Positions 43,493-51,916 of a stretch of 64,000 bases of DNA are shown here, piece after piece. This DNA is from CATOSD01 sp965226695 (GTDB lineage: Bacteria > Chloroflexota > Dehalococcoidia > Lucifugimonadales > CATOSD01), in NCBI GenBank assembly GCA_965226695.1, contig OZ245405.1, positions 2,666,001 to 2,730,000 of the forward strand, in the 5' to 3' direction. The notes beneath the pieces were generated by a model. It worked only from the letters and a program-made list of their open reading frames with translations. It made no database searches and had not been told where the DNA came from. The number at the start of each line of letters is the position of its first letter. Position 1 is the stretch's first letter. A program made the position numbers and the translations under genes.

Positions 43493-44308
43493 ATGGGCCA
43501 ACTGGACGGCAAGGTTGCGGTAGTTACCGGCGCGAGCCGGGGCATCGGGCGGGACATCGCCCTGGTGTTCGCCAGGGAGGGCGCCCAAGTGGTGGTCTCG
43601 GCGCGCACCGAGAACGAGGGCGACTTCCGTATATCCGGCAGTGTCAACACCACCGTAAAGCGCATACAGGACGAGGGCGGCAGCGCCATCGGCATCACCT
43701 GCGACGTGAGCGACGACGAGCAGGTCAAGGCGCTGCTCGACGACACGGTCGAGCGGTTGGGCAGCGTCGACATCCTCGTCAACAACGCCGCCATCCTCAT
43801 ACCGGGCAAGGTCGAGGACATGCAGGTGCGGCACTGGGACCTGCTCTACCGGGTGAACATCAAGGGCCCGTTCCTGGGCTGCAAGTACGCGATACCCCAC
43901 ATGCGCCGGCAGGGTGGGGGACACATCATCAACATCTCGTCGGTCGGCGCCATATCCCCGGGCCCGGGCCCCTACGAGTCCGGCGGTGGTGGCGGGATCG
44001 CCTACGGCTCCGGCAAGGCGCACCTCGAGCGCTTCACCCAGGGGCTGGCCCAGGAGCTGTGGGACGACAGCATCGCCGTGAACGCGCTGTCGCCTAACAA
44101 GGGCATCGCCTCAGAGGGCCAGAGGTGGTTCCGCGGCGACACCCGCAACTACATCGGCGCGATGGAGGACGGCATCAGCATGGGCGACGCGGCGGTACTG
44201 GTCTGCGCCCAAGAACCCGGGGAGTGCACCGGTCGGATCCTGTACGACCTGGACTTGCTGACCGAGGCGGGCGTGGACGTATCCAAGTACCCGCTGGTAA
44301 CCGCCTAG
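43493..44308 (+). CDS. Short-chain dehydrogenase/reductase
   Basis: The 271-residue classical SDR has the cofactor loop VVTGASRGIGRDIA, CDVSDDEQ, VDILVNNAAIL, the catalytic Ser in IINISSVGAIS and the Tyr-x3-Lys in IAYGSGKAHLERF. A Gly-rich insert (GPYESGGGGG) precedes the active-site Tyr. The basic residue in SARTEN favours NADPH. The substrate is unknown. ATG 43493 is chosen because AGGAG lies upstream; the frame is open for 10 more codons. Confidence 0.9.
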   Translation: MGQLDGKVAVVTGASRGIGRDIALVFAREGAQVVVSARTENEGDFRISGSVNTTVKRIQDEGGSAIGITCDVSDDEQVKALLDDTVERLGSVDILVNNAAILIPGKVEDMQVRHWDLLYRVNIKGPFLGCKYAIPHMRRQGGGHIINISSVGAISPGPGPYESGGGGGIAYGSGKAHLERFTQGLAQELWDDSIAVNALSPNKGIASEGQRWFRGDTRNYIGAMEDGISMGDAAVLVCAQEPGECTGRILYDLDLLTEAGVDVSKYPLVTA

Positions 44309-44369
44309 CAGCCGCGGTCCGCAGGCGCGGCGCGGTGGCTGCCCGCACGGCGGGTCCGCCCCGCGGCCC

Positions 44370-45719
44370 CTAGTCGCCGTCGTCCCCGCTCGCGCCTCTG
44401 GCGGCCGGCGCGGGGCCTTCCGCGCCTGCCGCAGGGCCGGCAACCGCCGGCTCGGGCTGTTGGCGGCGTGCTCCCACGCCGGGCCCCGCGTACGCCACCG
44501 CGTCCTCGTCCCGCCAGTTGCGTACGCGCGGCAGAAACAACAGCGCGAGGATACTGAGAAACACGGTGATCGCGCCGCCGATCATCACCGCGCCGGGCGC
44601 AGTGTACAGACGGCCCAGCCCGCCCGCGAAAGCCGCTCCCAGCGGCGCCAGCGCGCGGTCCAGCATGTAGATGCTCATCACGCGGCCCCGGTACTCGTCC
44701 GGGACGCTCATCTGCAGCAGCGTCTGCGTCATCGACATCGTGAACATCTGCGGAAAGCCCGCGCCGACCAGGATGAGCAGCGTGAGCCAGAGTTGCTCCG
44801 ACCAGCCGAACAGTATGAGCATAATGCCCATGGCCACGCCGCTGATCAGCAGCACCAGCCCCTTGCGCTTGTAGCGTCCCAGCGACGCCACGGTGAACGT
44901 GCCGGCCAGCGAACCTATGCCAGCGAAGGTGTACAGCATTCCCATTCCCGCTGGGCCGATCCCGTACACCTCGTCCGCGAACACCGGCATGAACGCCATC
45001 ATGTAGGGCATGGACACCAGCATGGGAATGAGCGCGAGCAGCAGCAGCGAGAGCACGGTGGGGTTGCCCTTGACGTACTCGAATCCGCCCATGAGGCTTT
45101 GGTAGATACTCTCGCGCCGCGCCCTCCGCTGTATGGGCGGCACCTGCAGAAACAGGAGCATGCCTATCACGCCGACGTAGGCGATTGCCTTGCCCGCGAA
45201 TGCGCCCTCCGCGCCCACGGCACCGATGATGAATCCCGCCGCAATCGGTCCCACCAGCCGCGTCAGGTTGAAGGCGCTGGACGTGAGCGCGACGGCGTTC
45301 GTCATCTCGCTGCGGGGCACCAGGTTGGGCACTATCGCCTGGCGCACCGGCTGGTTGAACGCCCACGTGAGCCCCGAGAGCATCGTGAACGCGAACACCA
45401 TCCAGAGCTGGATGACGTCCAGGTACAGCAGCACCGCCATGCAGGCCGACAGTGCCATGACGATGACCTGAGTGGCGATCATCAGCAGTTTTCGGTCGAT
45501 CCGGTCCGCCGCCACGCCGCCCAATGGGCTGAGAAGGAAGGGGATGGCCCGTGCGCCGTTTATCAGGCCCAGCATGAGGGGATCTTTCGTAAGCTCCCAG
45601 ACCAGCCAGCTCAGCGCGACCTGTTCCATCCACTGGCCGGAACTGGAGAAGACCATGCTCCCCCAGAGGTAGCGAAAGTTTCTGTACTTGAAAGATGAGA
45701 ACGTGGAGATTCTTAGCAT
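44370..45719 (-). CDS. MFS transporter (MFS_3 / EntS-like group)
   Basis: A membrane protein of about 449 residues with 11-12 predicted spans. It starts TFSSFKYRNFRYLWGSMVFS, with the early GVAADRIDRKLL loop (MFS motif A), NQPVRQAIVPNLVPRSEM and PDEYRGRVMSIYML typical of the MFS_3 export group. A Pro/Ala/Gly-rich cytoplasmic tail follows. It likely exports a small molecule by proton antiport; the cargo is unknown. ATG 45719 is preferred; the frame extends to a TTG at 45770 with no membrane-protein character. Confidence 0.88.
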   Translation of the reverse strand: MLRISTFSSFKYRNFRYLWGSMVFSSSGQWMEQVALSWLVWELTKDPLMLGLINGARAIPFLLSPLGGVAADRIDRKLLMIATQVIVMALSACMAVLLYLDVIQLWMVFAFTMLSGLTWAFNQPVRQAIVPNLVPRSEMTNAVALTSSAFNLTRLVGPIAAGFIIGAVGAEGAFAGKAIAYVGVIGMLLFLQVPPIQRRARRESIYQSLMGGFEYVKGNPTVLSLLLLALIPMLVSMPYMMAFMPVFADEVYGIGPAGMGMLYTFAGIGSLAGTFTVASLGRYKRKGLVLLISGVAMGIMLILFGWSEQLWLTLLILVGAGFPQMFTMSMTQTLLQMSVPDEYRGRVMSIYMLDRALAPLGAAFAGGLGRLYTAPGAVMIGGAITVFLSILALLFLPRVRNWRDEDAVAYAGPGVGARRQQPEPAVAGPAAGAEGPAPAARGASGDDGD

Positions 45720-45827
45720 GTACGCCTTTGGGGGCTTATGGGCCTGGACGGCAGGGGGAATCCGGCGCAAGTATAAGACTCACCGCGCGCGCGGCGCAAC
45801 CGGGCCGGACCTGACGGCCCGACCTTG

Positions 45828-46448
45828 CTAGCCCTGGCCGTCCGCTGCCGCCGCCGCATACGACTCCACGGCGCCACCGCCGCCGACCACCCGGCCTCCG
45901 CGTATCTGGAGTGTCAGCGTTCGGCAGGGATTGGGGCTGCCCGGCGTCTCGCCGAGCGGCCAGACGCGCGCGCTCAGCCGCCCAGGCGCGAGCTCCAGCA
46001 GGCCCACTCCGCCCAGCCTCAGCTCCTTGTGTTGCGGAAAAGTGATGCTGCCGGTGTTCACCAGCACGACGCCGTCGCGGTACTCCAGCGCCTCCAGGTG
46101 GGTATGGCCGGCGATCATAACGTCCACCGGCGCGGGAAAGTGGCGCTGCAGCTCCCGCATGGGACGAAACTGCCTGTCCAGGCTGTGCACCATGCCGATG
46201 CTCCAGCCGTGGACCTCGAGGGTCTGAACGTCCTGAACGCGGGGGTCCGGAATCGGGTCGTTGTTGCCGGTGGAGCACAACACGGGCGCGAACTGTTCCA
46301 GCCAGTCCAGCACGATGGGGGACGTCAGATCGCCCGCGTGGAGTATCAGGTCAACGGTGGAGAAGAAGCGGGCGGGCTCAGGACCGAGCTCGTCGAGGGT
46401 GCGGATACGTCCAGGCAAGTGGGTGTCGGCAAGCAGTCCGATGCGCAT
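45828..46448 (-). CDS. YfcE/MJ0936-type metallophosphoesterase
   Basis: The 206-residue product has the calcineurin-like motifs in order: LLADTHLPGR (D-x-H), LILHAGDLTSP (GD), LCSTGNNDPI (GN[H/D]), MVHSLDRQF and IAGHTHLEAL (GHxH). This is the compact single-domain phosphodiesterase family that hydrolyses diverse phosphodiesters with two metals. ATG 46448 starts at the first beta strand (MRIGLLADTH); earlier codons are not family-like. Confidence 0.88.
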   Translation of the reverse strand: MRIGLLADTHLPGRIRTLDELGPEPARFFSTVDLILHAGDLTSPIVLDWLEQFAPVLCSTGNNDPIPDPRVQDVQTLEVHGWSIGMVHSLDRQFRPMRELQRHFPAPVDVMIAGHTHLEALEYRDGVVLVNTGSITFPQHKELRLGGVGLLELAPGRLSARVWPLGETPGSPNPCRTLTLQIRGGRVVGGGGAVESYAAAAADGQG

Positions 46449-46499
46449 ATGACACATGGTAGGCGATAGGGCGTGGGCCGTCAATGAAGGCCAGAGGCC

Positions 46500-46626
46500 G
46501 GAACCTGTACCAGTTTAGTTGGCATGGCTTTTGGTTGATACCAACTCCGTGTTCCAATCTGTGGGCTCCCGGTTTCGCGGAGGTCACGAGAAGGCGGCGG
46601 CGCTGTCCTCTCGGACCGACCACCGA
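46500..46626 (+). repeat. Left copy of a roughly 120-bp direct repeat
   Basis: It shares with 47168-47287 the segments GAACCTGTA, TTTTGGT-GATACCAACTCC, CTGTGG, and TTTCGCGGAGGTCACGAGAA then GGCGGCGGCGCTGT. Both copies keep a small TTGGT/ACCAA hairpin despite a loop change. Confidence 0.85.
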
Positions 46627-46713
46627 CTTAGAGCCTATCCGATAAGTCCCTTCCCCCTCGCAGGGGGAAGGTTAGGATGGGGGTGATGGACGGGTTGTCG
46701 GATAGGCTCTAAG
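46627..46713. repeat. 87-bp MITE-like element with 16-bp perfect terminal inverted repeats
   Basis: The ends are CTTAGAGCCTATCCGA and its inverse TCGGATAGGCTCTAAG. The interior carries the hairpin repeat CCTTCCCCC...GGGGGAAGG followed by GGTTAGGATGGGGGTGA, uninterrupted here. The end sequence resembles the termini of some IS5-group elements, but that comparison is from memory. Confidence 0.8.
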
Positions 46714-46793
46714 ATGAAACAGGGTCATCTGGCAGATGCTGTGACGGCGACGTTAGACGGCTGTGATACAATGACTCCCACGGAGGATCCCCT

Positions 46794-47156
46794 ATAACCA
46801 CACCCGTATCCACATACCGCGAGGCTGGCCGCCAGTTGCTGGCTCAGGCCCGCGCCGAGCTCGATGTCGGCGACCTCCGCCAAGCGTCGGAGAAGGGTTG
46901 GGGTGCCGCAGCGCAGATGGTAAAGGCCGCCGCGCAAGCGCGAGGCTGGCGCCACGCCGCACATCGAGACCTCTGGACAGGCGTCAGGAACTTGACGGAC
47001 GAGGTCGGAGACCCGGACGTCGACGATCTCTTTGCAAGCGCTCACTACCTACACGGCAATTTCTACGAGAATGCTCTAGACGCTGGAAGGGTAAGGCATC
47101 ACTTGAACCGCGTCGAGCAGTTCGTAGGCAAGCTGGGGCGACTCCTGGACGCGTAA
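46794..47156 (+). CDS. PaREP1-like (HEPN-fold) small protein with a doubtful start codon
   Basis: The product is all-helical: YREAGRQLLAQARAELDVGD, then DLRQASEKGWGAAAQMVKAA, a HAAHRDL turn, and SAHYLHGNFYENALDAG. This pattern matches the PaREP1/HEPN group of small proteins, some of which partner nucleotidyltransferases; no such partner is adjacent. GGAGG lies seven bases before an ATA codon at 46794 that begins the apparent full frame (120 residues). ATA is a very poor start, so either the start was mutated or translation begins at TTG 46836 (106 residues). Direct repeats flank the gene. Confidence 0.65.
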   Translation: MTTPVSTYREAGRQLLAQARAELDVGDLRQASEKGWGAAAQMVKAAAQARGWRHAAHRDLWTGVRNLTDEVGDPDVDDLFASAHYLHGNFYENALDAGRVRHHLNRVEQFVGKLGRLLDA

Positions 47157-47167
47157 TTCCCGACCGC

Positions 47168-47287
47168 TGAACCTGTAACTATGGCCTTTTGGTCGATACC
47201 AACTCCGCGTTCCCATCTGTGGACTCCCACTTTCGCGGAGGTCACGAGAAGGCGGCGGCGCTGTGCTCTCGGATTGACCGCCGACTA
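47168..47287 (+). repeat. Right copy of the roughly 120-bp direct repeat
   Basis: It begins 12 bases after the stop of the PaREP1-like gene and matches 46500-46626 throughout with scattered differences and a short gap. Confidence 0.85.
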
Positions 47288-47318
47288 AGGTGATACAGGC
47301 TCGGAGTGGGGCCGCGCG

Positions 47319-47347
47319 TTGACTACTCTAATTCCGTGTGCTACGTT
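47319..47347 (+). promoter_or_regulatory. Likely promoter for the thiolase-family gene
   Basis: TTGACT and TACGTT are separated by 17 bases, 47 bases upstream of the ATG at 47394. Confidence 0.5.
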
Positions 47348-47393
47348 TTCGGCGCACTTTGGTGTACCCATTTGAGCTCGAAAGGAGCAATCC

Positions 47394-48587
47394 ATGGCCG
47401 GAAGCAGAGACGCAGCCATCGTCGGCATTCACGAATACCCCCTCAGAGTTACAGGCGGGGGGGTGAGCGCGCTCCAGATCAAGGCGGGGTCGGCCGCGAA
47501 GGCGCTGGAGGACGCTGGCCTTTCGTGGCGGGACGTGGACGCCATATACGACAACGGCAGCCACCAGGGCATCGGGGGCCTCGGAATCTCCGAATACCTG
47601 GGACTCAAACCCAACGTCATCGACAACACCGCCGTTGGCGGCTCGTCCTACGAGTTTCAGGCCAACCACGCGCGGGAGATGATAGCCGCCGGCAAGTGCA
47701 AGGTGGCGCTCCTCACCTACGGCTCCACTGCTCACGCCGACCGCAGGGCCATCGGTACCGCGGGCGCGACGGGGCAGGGGCCCGCAAACCCGCTCAACAA
47801 CATGGAAGACCCCTGGGGCCTGACCTTGATCAGCAACTACGCCATGGTCAAGCAGCGCCACATGCACCAGTACGGCACCACCGACGAGCAGTTCGCGGCC
47901 ATTTCCGTCACAACCAGGAAGCACGCTATGCGCAATCCGGAGGCGGTCAAGGCCATGACCGACCTGGAGTTCGTGGGCGTGCGTGAGATAACCGTGCAGG
48001 ACGTTCTCGAATCGCGGATGATCGCCCACCCGCTGCACCTTCTCGAGTGCTGCATGGTGTCCGACGGCGGCGGCGCGGTGGTCATCGCGTCGCCCGACGT
48101 GGTGCGCGACACACGCAAGAAGCCGGTGTGGATCATAGGCACCGGCGAGGCCACCAAGTACACCGAGAACGGCGGAGACATCACCGTAAGCGCCGGCGCC
48201 CAGGCGGCGCCAGTCGCCTTTGGCGAGGCGGGCGTGTCGCCCTCGGAGATAGACGTGCTGATGGCCTACGACTCGTTCTCCATCACCGTGATGTGCATGA
48301 TCGAGGACCTGGGGTTCTGCACGAAAGGGGAGGGCGGCGCCTACGTGGAAGACCTGCACCTCGCATTCGACGCGCCGGGCAAGCCCGCCATGAACACCGA
48401 CGGCGGCGGCCTGTCATCGAACCATCCGGGCGAACGGGGCATCTTCCTGCTGCTCGAGGCCACGCGGCAGCTCCGCGGCGAGTCCACGTCGCAGGTCGCA
48501 GACCCCAAGCTCGCGGTGGCGGTCGGCAACGGCGGCCAGCTCGGCTCTCGCCACGCGACCGGAGTCACCATCCTCGGGGCCGATTAG
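47394..48587 (+). CDS. Thiolase-superfamily protein (SCP-x / lipid-transfer type)
   Basis: The 397-residue product has the thiolase fold: RDAAIVGIHEYPLRV, ALEDAGLSWRDVDAIYDNG, DGGGAVVIASPDVV, EIDVLMAYDSFSITV, NTDGGGLSSNHPG and VAVGNGGQLGSRHATGVTIL. Where degradative thiolases have the nucleophilic Cys (around VGGSSYEFQANHA), this protein has Ser, as in Ltp-type proteins that are not classical thiolases. GERG and GSRHA supply the late loop residues. Such proteins pair with DUF35 partners, and one lies 100 bases downstream; characterised pairs act as retro-aldolases on acyl-CoA side chains. AAGGAG precedes the ATG. Confidence 0.85.
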   Translation: MAGSRDAAIVGIHEYPLRVTGGGVSALQIKAGSAAKALEDAGLSWRDVDAIYDNGSHQGIGGLGISEYLGLKPNVIDNTAVGGSSYEFQANHAREMIAAGKCKVALLTYGSTAHADRRAIGTAGATGQGPANPLNNMEDPWGLTLISNYAMVKQRHMHQYGTTDEQFAAISVTTRKHAMRNPEAVKAMTDLEFVGVREITVQDVLESRMIAHPLHLLECCMVSDGGGAVVIASPDVVRDTRKKPVWIIGTGEATKYTENGGDITVSAGAQAAPVAFGEAGVSPSEIDVLMAYDSFSITVMCMIEDLGFCTKGEGGAYVEDLHLAFDAPGKPAMNTDGGGLSSNHPGERGIFLLLEATRQLRGESTSQVADPKLAVAVGNGGQLGSRHATGVTILGAD

Positions 48588-48608
48588 CACCACGCGACAA
48601 TCCTGTAG

Positions 48609-48629
48609 GGGCGGGTTTCAAACCCGCCC
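48609..48629. repeat. Perfect palindrome GGGCGGGTTT / AAACCCGCCC
   Basis: Ten-base arms with a single central base lie 22 bases after the thiolase-family stop. The flanking TGTAGGGGCGGG makes it look like a dispersed intergenic repeat. It could attenuate transcription between the thiolase and DUF35 genes; there is no T-run. Confidence 0.6.
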
Positions 48630-48689
48630 GTGTAGATTGCCAACCACCGGAGAGGGGCGAGCGTAAGACCCGCCCGAGGAGCGACGCAA

Positions 48690-49112
48690 ATGACCAGCAT
48701 GCCGTTGAGGCCGCAACCCCGCTTTCCCGAGCCGGACACCGAGCCGTTCTGGGAGGCGACCAAACGCCACGAATTGACCTACCAGACCTGCGACGACTGC
48801 GAAAACGTGATCTTCTTCCCCCGCCGCCACTGCACGGCCTGCGGCTCGGACAACACCACCTGGCACGTGTCCAAGGGCGAGGGCCAGGTCTACACCTTCA
48901 GCGTCGTGATGCAGAGCCGGCACCCCGCGTTCAAGGACCTCGGCGCCTACGCGGTGGCCTACGTCGACCTGGACGAGGGCTTCCGCATCATGACCAACGT
49001 CGTCGGTGTCGCCAATCCCGTGAACGACGTGCAGTGCGGTATGCGCGTAAAGCTGCGCTGGGAGGACCAGGGAGAGGGCGGCATATCCCTCCCCTTGTTC
49101 GAGCCGGCCTGA
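48690..49112 (+). CDS. DUF35 zinc-ribbon / OB-fold protein, thiolase partner
   Basis: The 140-residue protein has a rubredoxin-like zinc ribbon with cysteines 34, 37, 48 and 51 (YQTCDDCENV, then RRHCTACGSDN). An OB-fold follows (GQVYTFSVVMQSRHPAF, AYAVAYVDLDEGFRIMTNVV). This is the DUF35/ChsH2-type architecture, found beside SCP-x-like thiolases, where it binds acyl-CoA or completes the active site. The upstream thiolase-family gene supports that role. GAGGAG precedes the ATG. Confidence 0.88.
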   Translation: MTSMPLRPQPRFPEPDTEPFWEATKRHELTYQTCDDCENVIFFPRRHCTACGSDNTTWHVSKGEGQVYTFSVVMQSRHPAFKDLGAYAVAYVDLDEGFRIMTNVVGVANPVNDVQCGMRVKLRWEDQGEGGISLPLFEPA

Positions 49113-49239
49113 CCGCGCGCTGCTACTGGCAGCTAACCAAAACGAAAAGTCAACGCGCGGCAGTTTAGGCCGCGCCGGATCGCGCGCCGGCCGCAATCAG
49201 GCCAGGCGCGCGTTAGCTTTGAATTGGGGGCGCTTCAGC

Positions 49240-50703
49240 ATGGCAACATTCTCTTCGGCGGATATCGACCGCGTACGAGCGACGGCGGCCTCGCTGGTGG
49301 ACGATTACAACGTTCCCGGCATGTCGATAGGCGTAGTCTCCGGTAACGAGTTGGTCTACTCCCAGGGCTTCGGCTACGCGGACGTCGAGTCCGGCAGGCC
49401 GCAGGCCCCCGAGCTCCGGCAGCGCATCGGCTCCATCACCAAGACGATGGTGGGCCTGTGCGCCCTGGCGCTCGTGGAAGAGGGCAAGCTGAGCCTGGAC
49501 GAGCGGGTCGTGGACAGGCTGCCCGAGATCAGGTTCAACGGACCCGGCGAGACGCTGCTGGTCCGTCACCTGATGACTCACACCAACGGCATAGGCGAAG
49601 CTCCCACCATGAATGACTACCGCGACGCCCTGGGCAAACTGTGGTCCAACAGCCCCACGCCGACGCCCGTAAACCAGATGTACCCTGACGGGATCGACAT
49701 CGAGGTGCCGGTGGGTACGAAGTGGGCCTACGCGAACCACGCCTTCTGCCTGCTTGGCGAGATTGTCGCCAGGATCGAGGGACGGCGCATCGAGGACGTG
49801 CTGGAGCGGCGGGTGTTTGGGCCGCTCGGCATGGTAAACAGCGACTGCTGGGACCAGCAGCGCCCCGACCTGACGAAGGGCTATCACCACGCCCCCACGC
49901 ACGACGACCTGGACGCCCTGGCTATCCTGGGAGTCGATGCGCCGGATGCCCCTGCGGTGGACGGCCACAACATACCCGGCGGGTACATATACGTGGCGAC
50001 CCGGGCCGCCGGCGCGGTCCAGTCCACGATACCGGACATGGCCAGGTACGCCTCGGCGCTGCTGGCCAAGAGCAAGGGAATCGTAAGCCCCGAAACGTTC
50101 GACCTGATGACCTCGCCCCACTGGCGCCCCGACGAGCGCCTTCTAAGCCTGGGCCTCACCTTCATGCGCGTCGAGCGGTTCGGCAGGCGCTCCATCGGGC
50201 ACGGCGGCGGCATTTCCGGCGGCTGGAACACACACATAGACGTGTTCCCGTCCGAGAACCTGGCCGTGTTGACCCACCTCAACATCAGCTTCGACCGCTC
50301 GGACGAGATATTCTCGAAGGTCCTCCAGTCGGTGCTCGACGAGCCGGACCCCGACACCACCGGCAGCCCCATATCGGCCGACACCGCGGCCGCGGCGGTC
50401 GGCGTGTACGAACCTCCGCCCGGATTCCTCACCAGCTACCGCATCATCCGGAGCGCCGGACGCATCCAGATAACGGAGAGGGACGGCGGCCTGGAGCTCC
50501 GTTCCAGGCACGGCTCGTGGCGCGAGGGAGTCCGCCTCTACCAGCCGGACCCGAACGACCCCGGCTTCTTCCGGCTCGACACCGGTGCGCCGGAGCCGCC
50601 CGGCCTCGTGCTGCAGTTAGGGGATGGTGGCGGCAAGGCGACCGGGATTCTGCTGCCGCGCATGAACCTTTTGCGCAACGACAGCCTGGCCCCCTGGGCC
50701 TAG
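49240..50703 (+). CDS. Serine hydrolase, class C beta-lactamase family (S12)
   Basis: A product of about 487 residues with the penicillin-binding-like motifs of S12 enzymes: GSITKTMVG (SxxK), WAYANHAFCLLG (Tyr-x-Asn) and RRSIGHGGGISGGW (HGG in place of KTG). A C-terminal domain of about 110 residues follows (VGVYEPPPGFLTSYRI). Relatives include DD-carboxypeptidases, esterases and EstB-like proteins. No signal peptide is visible, so a cytoplasmic esterase or amidase is plausible. ATG 49240 is preferred; TTG 49219 adds seven residues. Confidence 0.85.
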   Translation: MATFSSADIDRVRATAASLVDDYNVPGMSIGVVSGNELVYSQGFGYADVESGRPQAPELRQRIGSITKTMVGLCALALVEEGKLSLDERVVDRLPEIRFNGPGETLLVRHLMTHTNGIGEAPTMNDYRDALGKLWSNSPTPTPVNQMYPDGIDIEVPVGTKWAYANHAFCLLGEIVARIEGRRIEDVLERRVFGPLGMVNSDCWDQQRPDLTKGYHHAPTHDDLDALAILGVDAPDAPAVDGHNIPGGYIYVATRAAGAVQSTIPDMARYASALLAKSKGIVSPETFDLMTSPHWRPDERLLSLGLTFMRVERFGRRSIGHGGGISGGWNTHIDVFPSENLAVLTHLNISFDRSDEIFSKVLQSVLDEPDPDTTGSPISADTAAAAVGVYEPPPGFLTSYRIIRSAGRIQITERDGGLELRSRHGSWREGVRLYQPDPNDPGFFRLDTGAPEPPGLVLQLGDGGGKATGILLPRMNLLRNDSLAPWA

Positions 50704-50809
50704 GGCGACAGCCTATTCTCCCGACGGTGACGGCAATACAGCTAAGCGAGGGGCAGGCGCGCCCGTATCATCAGCATTCGGAGAGCCAGCCGTTTGGAGA
50801 GACAGTCCT

Positions 50810-51070
50810 ATGTCGAAGGATCCCAACCTGTCTAGCATGACGTTTGCCGAGATTGAGGCGCTCTACGGTGAGGAAGCTGCCATTCAGGCAGGCATCGCTG
50901 CCGACCCCGACACATTCGAGTTGGATGCGGAGTGGTTCACAAGAGCGCGTCCAGCACGCGAGATGCATCCGGAATTTGTCGAGCGATGGGAACGCCAGCG
51001 CGACGCCGAGCGGAACATCAGCGAACGGCCTCGAGCTACGCTAAACAGTCCGGAACGCCACGCCAAGTAG
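50810..51070 (+). CDS. Small hypothetical protein, weakly BrnA-like
   Basis: The product has 86 residues. It has a short helix-forming start (TFAEIEALYGEEAAIQAGI), then AADPDTFELDAEWFTRARPA and a charged helix (FVERWERQRDAERN). The DPD...FxRARPAxE stretch recalls BrnA-type antitoxins, but no DNA-binding helix pair or BrnT gene is present, so the match is weak. GGAGAG precedes the ATG. The 3' end overlaps the convergent DegV gene by 30 bases. Confidence 0.5.
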   Translation: MSKDPNLSSMTFAEIEALYGEEAAIQAGIAADPDTFELDAEWFTRARPAREMHPEFVERWERQRDAERNISERPRATLNSPERHAK

Positions 51071-51916
51071 CCCGGGGCCGATGTGCGCGCCCATCACGGG
51101 CGTGAACTGGGCCACGAACATCTGCTCGCACTCGAACGCGGCCTCCACCTCGGCGCGCAACTTCCGCGCCGCGTCCTCCGCGTCGGCGTGCATAACGCAC
51201 GCGCTGATCGGCCCTTCGCCGGTGCGCTCGCGCATCAGCTTGACCAATCGCCGCGTCGCGCGGTTCAGCGTCCGCGGCCGGGCCACAGTGCTCACCGTCC
51301 CTCGGCGCAGCTCGAATATGGGCTTCACGCCCAGCAGCGCGGAACCCGCGTGCGCGATTACGGGCACACGCCCGCTCTTCCAGAGGTAGTAGAGCGTGTC
51401 CGGGAAGGCGAGCAGCCGCACGCGGGAGATGGCCTGCGACGCGACGCCGGCCGCCTTCTCCAGACCCGCGCCGGCCCGCGCCGACCGCAGCGCCTCCAGC
51501 GCGACCAGGCCCTGGCCGCCCGCTGCGCTCTCGGAGTCCAGCACGCGCACGTCCACGCCCGGCAGAGCATCTGCCGCCATGCGCGCCGCCACGGTCGCCG
51601 AGTCGTATGAGGCGCTGACACTCGCGGCTACCGTCAGGCACAGTATCGACGACGCGCTCCGCGCCGAGCGTCGGTAGGCGTCGAGAAACGCGGAGGGGGA
51701 AGGAGCGGACGTGGTCGGCGGCGAGGGAGAGGCCCTCAGCATCCGGTAGAACTCGGACGGCGAAATATCCTCGCCGTCCAGGTAGGTGCGGCCGGCGAGC
51801 GTGAGACTCATCGGCACGACTTGGAGCTGCGGGTTAGAGAGCGCCTCATCGGGCAGTGTGGCCGCGCTATCGACAACTAGCGCCACACCGCCGGGCCGGG
51901 GCGACTCAACCGCCAT
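51041..51916 (-). CDS. DegV-family fatty-acid-binding protein
   Basis: The 291-residue protein shows the DegV pattern: VALVVDSAATLPDE at the start, VVPMSLTLAGRTYLDG, PTTSAPSPSAFLDAY (the Thr-Ser fatty-acid head-group motif), SGRVPVIAHAGSALLGVKPIFEL, and a late His/Gly segment (TPVMGAHIGPGLLGVAF). DegV/FakB proteins bind fatty acids for phosphorylation by FakA; no fakA is present here. The start overlaps the end of the glycosyltransferase gene, indicating coupling. Confidence 0.9.
   Translation of the reverse strand: MAVESPRPGGVALVVDSAATLPDEALSNPQLQVVPMSLTLAGRTYLDGEDISPSEFYRMLRASPSPPTTSAPSPSAFLDAYRRSARSASSILCLTVAASVSASYDSATVAARMAADALPGVDVRVLDSESAAGGQGLVALEALRSARAGAGLEKAAGVASQAISRVRLLAFPDTLYYLWKSGRVPVIAHAGSALLGVKPIFELRRGTVSTVARPRTLNRATRRLVKLMRERTGEGPISACVMHADAEDAARKLRAEVEAAFECEQMFVAQFTPVMGAHIGPGLLGVAFRTV

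Larger units (their letters stand above)
46449..46793. other. Repeat-filled gap before the PaREP1-like gene
   Basis: It contains the left direct repeat (46500-46626), a MITE-like element (46627-46713), and then the leader of the PaREP1-like gene with a TACAAT hexamer near 46767. I see no gene. Confidence 0.65.
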
